Assembly: GCA_018262455.1 (NCBI GenBank)
Contig: JAGSPR010000057.1
Location: 1-28,835, forward strand
Direction of reading: 5' to 3'
DNA from: Deltaproteobacteria bacterium
GTDB lineage: Bacteria > Myxococcota > Polyangia > Haliangiales > Haliangiaceae
Length of the DNA: 28,835 nucleotides
Shown: piece after piece, positions 25,365 to 28,835 of the stretch
How the letters are laid out: each line of letters begins with the position of its first letter
How positions within the stretch are numbered: position 1 is the first letter of the stretch
Position numbers and translations under genes: made by a program
Notes under the pieces: generated by a model
What the model was told of the DNA's origin: nothing
The model's database searches: none
The model's input: the letters and a program-made list of their open reading frames with translations, nothing else

Positions 25365-27179
25365 GTGACGGCGACGCTCACCGAGAACGCGCTCGCGGTT
25401 CTTCGCGCCCGTTACCTGGCGCGCGAGGGCGGCATCGTCGTGGAGACTCCGGAGCAGCTGTTCCTCCGGGTCGCTCGCCATGTCTCGAACGTTGAGGGGC
25501 GTTACGGCTACACCGCGGATGAGGTCGCTGCCGCAAGCCGGCGCTTCGAGCGGATGATGTCCGCGCTCGAGTTCCTGCCGAACTCGCCGACCCTCATGAA
25601 TGCCGGCCGCCCACTCGGTCAGCTGGCGGCGTGCTTCGTCGTCCCCGTCGAGGACTCCACCACCGGCGTGTTCGAGGCCGTGCGCTGGGCGGCCGAGATC
25701 CAGAAGACCGGCGGCGGCACGGGCTTCTCGTTCTCCCGGCTGCGCCCGGCCGGTGATCTCGTGGCCTCGACGGGTGGGACTGCGTCGGGCCCCGTGTCGC
25801 TGATGCAGGTGTTCGACGTGGCGACCGAGGCAATCAAGCAGGGCGGGACGCGCCGCGGTGCCAACATGGGCATGCTCCGCGTCGACCACCCGGACATCCT
25901 CGAGTTCATCGCGATCAAGCTCGATCCCCTGCGGATGCGCAACTTCAACCTGTCGGTCGCCGTGACCAACACGTTCATGACCGCGGTCCACACCGGCTCG
26001 ACCTACGACCTCGTCAACCCGCGCTCCGGGGCCGTGGTCGGTCAGCTCGATGCCCGCCGCGTCCTCGACGCGATCGCGAACGCGGCGTGGGCGGTCGGCG
26101 ATCCCGGCATGGTGTTCATCGACCGGGTCAACGAGCTCCAGCCAACGCCGGGTCTCGGCCCGATCGAGGCGACCAACCCTTGCGGCGAGCAGCCGCTCCT
26201 GCCGTTCGAGTCGTGCACGCTGGGCAGCATCGACGTCGGCAAGTTCGTCGTCCGCGGCGAGCTGCAGTGGGATCGGCTGCGCCTCACGATCATCGACGCG
26301 GTGCGTTTTCTCGACGACGTCATCGATGCGAACCGGTACCCGCTCCCGGAGATCGAGCGTGCCACCAAGGCCACCCGGAAGATCGGCCTGGGCATCATGG
26401 GCTGGGCCGACGCGCTCGCCGAGCTGGGGATCGCCTACGACTCCGAGGAGGCGCTCGCGCTCGGGGATCGCATGGCTTCGTTCCTCGAAGACGAGTCGCT
26501 GGCAGCCTCGCGGGAGCTCGCCGAGAAGCGCGGCGCGTTCCCGAGCTGGTCCGGATCGCGGTGGGAGAATGCCGGGGAGCGTCCCCTCCGCAATGCGACG
26601 ACCACCACGATCGCCCCGACCGGCACGATCAGCATCATCGCCGGGAGCTCGAGCGGGATCGAGCCGCTCTACGCGCTCGCCTATCGACGGAATGTCCTCG
26701 ACGGCGCGGAGCTCACCGAGGTGAACCCTGCGTTCCAGCGGATCGCCGCCGAGCGCGGGTTCGCCTCGCCGGCGCTGTTCGAGGGGATCGCCGAGCACGG
26801 TAGCGTGCGTGGTCGCAGCGACGTCCCCGCCGAGGTCCAGCGCTGGTTCCCGACCGCGCACGAGATCAGCGTCGCCATGCACGTCCGGATGCAGGCGGTG
26901 TTTCAGCGTCGGGTCCACGCCGCGGTGAGCAAGACCATCAACCTCGCGAAGGACGCCACCCCGGCGGATGTCAAAACTGCGTACCAGCTCGCGTACGAGC
27001 TTGGTTGCAAGGGAATCACGGTCTACCGGGACACAAGCCGCGAGGGCCAGGTCCTCGTGCGCGGCGCGCACAGCGCGATCGTTGCTGGTTCGGCGAACTG
27101 TCCCGAGTGCGGCTCTTTGCTCGTCGTGCAGAGTGCTTGCAAGCTGTGCCGGCACTGCGGCTGGTCGGTCTGCGGATGA
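25365..27179 (+). CDS. nrdJ: Class II (adenosylcobalamin-dependent) ribonucleoside reductase
   Basis: GTG 25365 gives 604 residues. The enzyme reduces ribonucleotides to deoxyribonucleotides with a radical from adenosylcobalamin. The active-site NPCGE (N271, C273, E275) is present. So are the redox cysteines C90 in AACFVVP and C284 in FESC, at the spacing of the Thermotoga enzyme. TGGGTGFSFSRLRP (115-128) and the phosphate loop TTTIAPTGTIS are intact. The C-terminus has a CPECG...CKLCRHCGWSVC cysteine cluster (about 580-603), as in NrdJ zinc-ribbon/thiol-exchange tails. The length is short compared with long NrdJ forms, and no N-terminal ATP cone is seen. Only 15 bases separate it from the divergent acidic-protein gene, so there is no room for a cobalamin riboswitch. 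A poor TTGCGC/TACGGT pair at 25330-25358 is the only promoter hint. Oxygen-independent DNA precursor supply fits a variable-oxygen lifestyle. Confidence 0.94.
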   Translation: MTATLTENALAVLRARYLAREGGIVVETPEQLFLRVARHVSNVEGRYGYTADEVAAASRRFERMMSALEFLPNSPTLMNAGRPLGQLAACFVVPVEDSTTGVFEAVRWAAEIQKTGGGTGFSFSRLRPAGDLVASTGGTASGPVSLMQVFDVATEAIKQGGTRRGANMGMLRVDHPDILEFIAIKLDPLRMRNFNLSVAVTNTFMTAVHTGSTYDLVNPRSGAVVGQLDARRVLDAIANAAWAVGDPGMVFIDRVNELQPTPGLGPIEATNPCGEQPLLPFESCTLGSIDVGKFVVRGELQWDRLRLTIIDAVRFLDDVIDANRYPLPEIERATKATRKIGLGIMGWADALAELGIAYDSEEALALGDRMASFLEDESLAASRELAEKRGAFPSWSGSRWENAGERPLRNATTTTIAPTGTISIIAGSSSGIEPLYALAYRRNVLDGAELTEVNPAFQRIAAERGFASPALFEGIAEHGSVRGRSDVPAEVQRWFPTAHEISVAMHVRMQAVFQRRVHAAVSKTINLAKDATPADVKTAYQLAYELGCKGITVYRDTSREGQVLVRGAHSAIVAGSANCPECGSLLVVQSACKLCRHCGWSVCG

Positions 27180-27228
27180 CCCGAGCGTCCCGAGGCCGCC
27201 TGGCCGAGGGACCGAGACTCCGGAGCTG

Positions 27229-27316
27229 GATGTGAGCGAAGTGAACGGAGGAGGTTTGGGCGACATCGTGCCCGGGCCTCGAGCAAGCTCGAAGCCCGGC
27301 TCGCGAACGTCACATC
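27229..27316 (+). other. Structured region downstream of nrdJ
   Basis: A 13-position hairpin (27272-27284 with 27287-27299, one C/A mismatch, loop AA) lies within a wider pair GATGTGA (27229-27235) and TCACATC (27310-27316). A further perfect repeat GTCCGGTG/CACCGGAC follows at 27359-27366 and 27377-27384. No T-run follows the hairpin. It may be a 3' UTR structure, a factor-assisted terminator or a small RNA. The remaining bases from 27180 to 27386 show no gene. Confidence 0.45.
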
Positions 27317-27386
27317 TCGCATGGTTGGATCACGCGGCGTCCGCCGGTCGGACCGCGTGTCCGGTGAGCGGTCGGACACCGGACGC

Positions 27387-27427
27387 AAAAAAGCTCGGCG
27401 TCGTCCTTCGAGAGACGAGCCGAGCTT
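27387..27427 (-). terminator. Intrinsic terminator of the arginine-tail protein gene
   Basis: Arms 27391-27399 and 27419-27427 pair perfectly over nine bases. They extend by five more pairs (27401-27405 with 27414-27418) around an eight-base loop. Read on the minus strand the stem is followed by a six-T run (27392-27387). The stem starts 39 bases after the stop codon of the leftward gene. On the plus strand only a weak T-rich tail follows, so any action on nrdJ would be partial. Confidence 0.82.
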
Positions 27428-27465
27428 CTTCGAAATGTGGCGTTGGTGATGAAGGTTAGATGCGA

Positions 27466-27879
27466 CTAGCGGCGGCGGCGGCGACGGGCCGGACGCGGTG
27501 CAACCGCAGCGGCCTCGAGCTCTTCGAGGTGCTCGAGCATGCTGATCATCGTGTTGCGGGTCGCTGCATGCGGCTCGTTGGTGATGGCGCGGCCGAGGCC
27601 GATGCGCAGCTCCGCGCGCAGCTCCGATTCGATCAACCGATACGTTCGGAGGGCTTCCTCCGGGTCGTAATGATTCAGATCTGCTTCGCAACCAGTGGCG
27701 GCAATCCAGACGGCGGCGAGGGCGGCGGCACGACGACCGGGTTGCGAGACTGCGAAATCCTTGACGGAAGACCGGAGGCGCTGGCGGACCAGCGGAATCG
27801 GCGGCAGGGCGACCAAACCATCGTTGTCGTCATCGGGCCGACGGAGGACAGGGCGTGTCATTGACTTGTCGGTTTCCAT
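27466..27879 (-). CDS. Small protein of unknown function with arginine tail
   Basis: ATG 27879 (METDKSMTRP) is chosen over an in-frame start at 27927 because AGGA lies about ten bases upstream and the longer N-terminus looks untranslated. The 137-residue product begins with an acidic stretch (DDDNDG) and has a central Ala-rich helix (AAALAAVWIAATG). A helical region with HYDPEEALRTYRLIESELRAEL and MISMLEHLEELEA follows, and the end is ARRRRRR. The basic tail could contact nucleic acid or acidic proteins. I recognise no family. It is monocistronic, with its own intrinsic terminator 39 bases downstream and a long upstream region. Confidence 0.75.
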   Translation of the reverse strand: METDKSMTRPVLRRPDDDNDGLVALPPIPLVRQRLRSSVKDFAVSQPGRRAAALAAVWIAATGCEADLNHYDPEEALRTYRLIESELRAELRIGLGRAITNEPHAATRNTMISMLEHLEELEAAAVAPRPARRRRRR

Positions 27880-28095
27880 GGCTTTTTTGTCCTGGTTCGC
27901 AGCAAGAACCGTGTTTTTCCCCCACAAGGCCGAGCTGCGATGGACGGCGACCTTGCCTGATCAAGTTTTGAAAAGCGAAGGATTTCTTCGTGAAACCTGA
28001 CGAATTTCATGGGGTAACCCACCGCTACCCCGAATCTCACTCAGATTAAATCCGAGTTGGGTTCAACAGGCCCCACCCAGAGATGCACGAGCGTA
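27880..28095 (-). promoter_or_regulatory. AT-richer upstream region with several palindromes
   Basis: This gap between two leftward genes is visibly richer in A/T than its surroundings. It contains CGAAG-N5-CTTCG at 27976-27990, GGGGTA-N9-TACCCC at 28011-28031, and an imperfect 19-base palindrome at 28039-28057 (ACTC/GAGT outer arms, GAT/ATC inner arms). They may be operator sites or structures in a long leader. No single promoter stands out. Confidence 0.4.
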
Positions 28096-28835
28096 TCACT
28101 CAATCAGGGGAAGCACAGTTTTTGTGTCGACGCCGCCGCTGTCAATCACCCCATCGATCCGCCGATGGAGGAAGTCGCGGATCGTCCAGTCGACCAGGTG
28201 GGGGCGCTCGATCGGAGCGGTGTGGGATGCATTCGGAATCTCGAGCAGCTCCGATCCCGGGATCTGCTCTGCCATCGCACGGCTTCGCTCGGGAGGTGTG
28301 AAGCCATCTCTCCCACCTGCAACCACGAGTACCGGAACCTGGATGGTCGCGAGCAGCTCGTCGGCGGTGTGCTGACCTGCCGCGGACAGCATCGCCACGA
28401 ACAGCCGGGCGTCGATCCGGGCCATCCCCTCGAGGTAGGGCATGAAGTCTGCCGGCTCCACGAGCTCCCGCCGGATCTCGAGCCGACTTGCCACCTCATA
28501 CGCCAGCCGGGTCGGCAGCGCCCAGCGGGTCACCCGGTTGATGACGTTGGGAACCCGATGGATCCATTTCTGGAGGGTCGGTAGCAGGTCCTCGAGAGCC
28601 GCCGAGCCGCGAAACGTTCTCAGCGGATGCGATGGGGCACCGCAGACGAGCACGAGCCCGGCAACCCGATCGGCGTGCCTGCGATAGGTCTCGAGTGCGA
28701 CCTGGACCCCCATCGAGTGCCCGATGACGACCGCGCGTTCGACGAGCGCGTCGTCGAGCACGCTGGCCACATCATCCGCGAGATCTTCGATGCCCACGCG
28801 CTCAGCGTCGCGTGGCGGTGCCGTGCGGCCATGAC
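28096..28835 (-). CDS. Alpha/beta hydrolase (5' end outside window)
   Basis: The frame is open to the right edge. The visible part of 245 residues begins HGRTAPPRD, which fits the GHGRS-type stretch that precedes the nucleophile region in this fold. An internal GTG at 28797 is therefore not the true start. The nucleophile elbow is GHSMGVQ, the acid is probably the D in AGGRDGFTP, and the histidine is in NASHTAP near the end. All three are in the normal order with a cap-like insertion of about 90 residues between. Substrate cannot be told; esterase, epoxide hydrolase and C-C hydrolase are all possible. It lies upstream of the arginine-tail gene in the same direction but separated by 216 bases. 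Confidence 0.88.
   Translation of the reverse strand, partial: HGRTAPPRDAERVGIEDLADDVASVLDDALVERAVVIGHSMGVQVALETYRRHADRVAGLVLVCGAPSHPLRTFRGSAALEDLLPTLQKWIHRVPNVINRVTRWALPTRLAYEVASRLEIRRELVEPADFMPYLEGMARIDARLFVAMLSAAGQHTADELLATIQVPVLVVAGGRDGFTPPERSRAMAEQIPGSELLEIPNASHTAPIERPHLVDWTIRDFLHRRIDGVIDSGGVDTKTVLPLIE

Noticed and set aside
25350..27266. Extension of the acidic protein gene through the nrdJ region
   Set aside because: Antisense to nrdJ, which has all catalytic motifs. Only the part from 25349 leftward has an anchor helix and a non-antisense character.

Overview
The window is GC-rich and densely packed. It carries many lipoprotein signal peptides of the LxAC type, long multiheme c-type cytochromes, FHA, PilZ and cyclic-nucleotide sensory domains, a class II (B12-dependent) ribonucleotide reductase, and frequent GTG starts. 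Together these suggest a chromosomal segment of a myxobacterium-like member of the Myxococcota (former Deltaproteobacteria). That placement is inferred from gene content and style only. No rRNA, tRNA, insertion sequence, CRISPR array or phage gene was seen.

Positions 1-16285 form one divergent locus that looks like a trans-envelope electron-transfer system. Leftward from about 4814, a membrane protein joins two cyclic-nucleotide-binding domains, four [4Fe-4S] cysteine sets and a membrane part with two H-X13-H helices, the signature of a di-heme cytochrome b. Three bases further on begins a protein of four FHA domains fused through a membrane helix to a seven-heme c-type cytochrome; it runs off the left edge. 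Rightward from 4887, six genes are joined by 1-4 base overlaps or a 3-base gap. They encode a 15-heme lipoprotein, an outer-membrane beta-barrel, an 18-heme protein made of six triheme c7-like units, a 9-site protein of three triheme units, a 1579-residue lipoprotein with 9 hemes, calcium-loop-like motifs and a propeller-like C-terminus, and a membrane-anchored TPR-like protein. A 22-bp hairpin starts at the last stop codon. The two arms hold up to 58 heme c attachment sites in the window (53 canonical CXXCH). The proposed path is cytoplasmic Fe-S clusters, hemes b, periplasmic cytochromes, porin-cytochrome conduit, cell surface, gated by a cyclic nucleotide and by phosphothreonine signalling. 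Components are seen in sequence; the path, its direction and its gating are inference.

Positions 16461-21824 hold mixed genes: three lipoproteins of unknown role, a polytopic membrane protein resembling CobS but without its acidic catalytic motifs, and an overlapping pair encoding an RNase Z-like metallo-beta-lactamase-fold hydrolase and a stand-alone Smr-domain protein.

Positions 22131-28835 hold a UbiB/ABC1-type atypical kinase, a leftward three-gene cluster (membrane-anchored acidic protein, exported protein, PilZ c-di-GMP receptor), the ribonucleotide reductase NrdJ divergent from that cluster by only 15 bases, a 137-residue protein of unknown function with an arginine tail and its own intrinsic terminator, and the 3' part of an alpha/beta hydrolase gene cut by the right edge.
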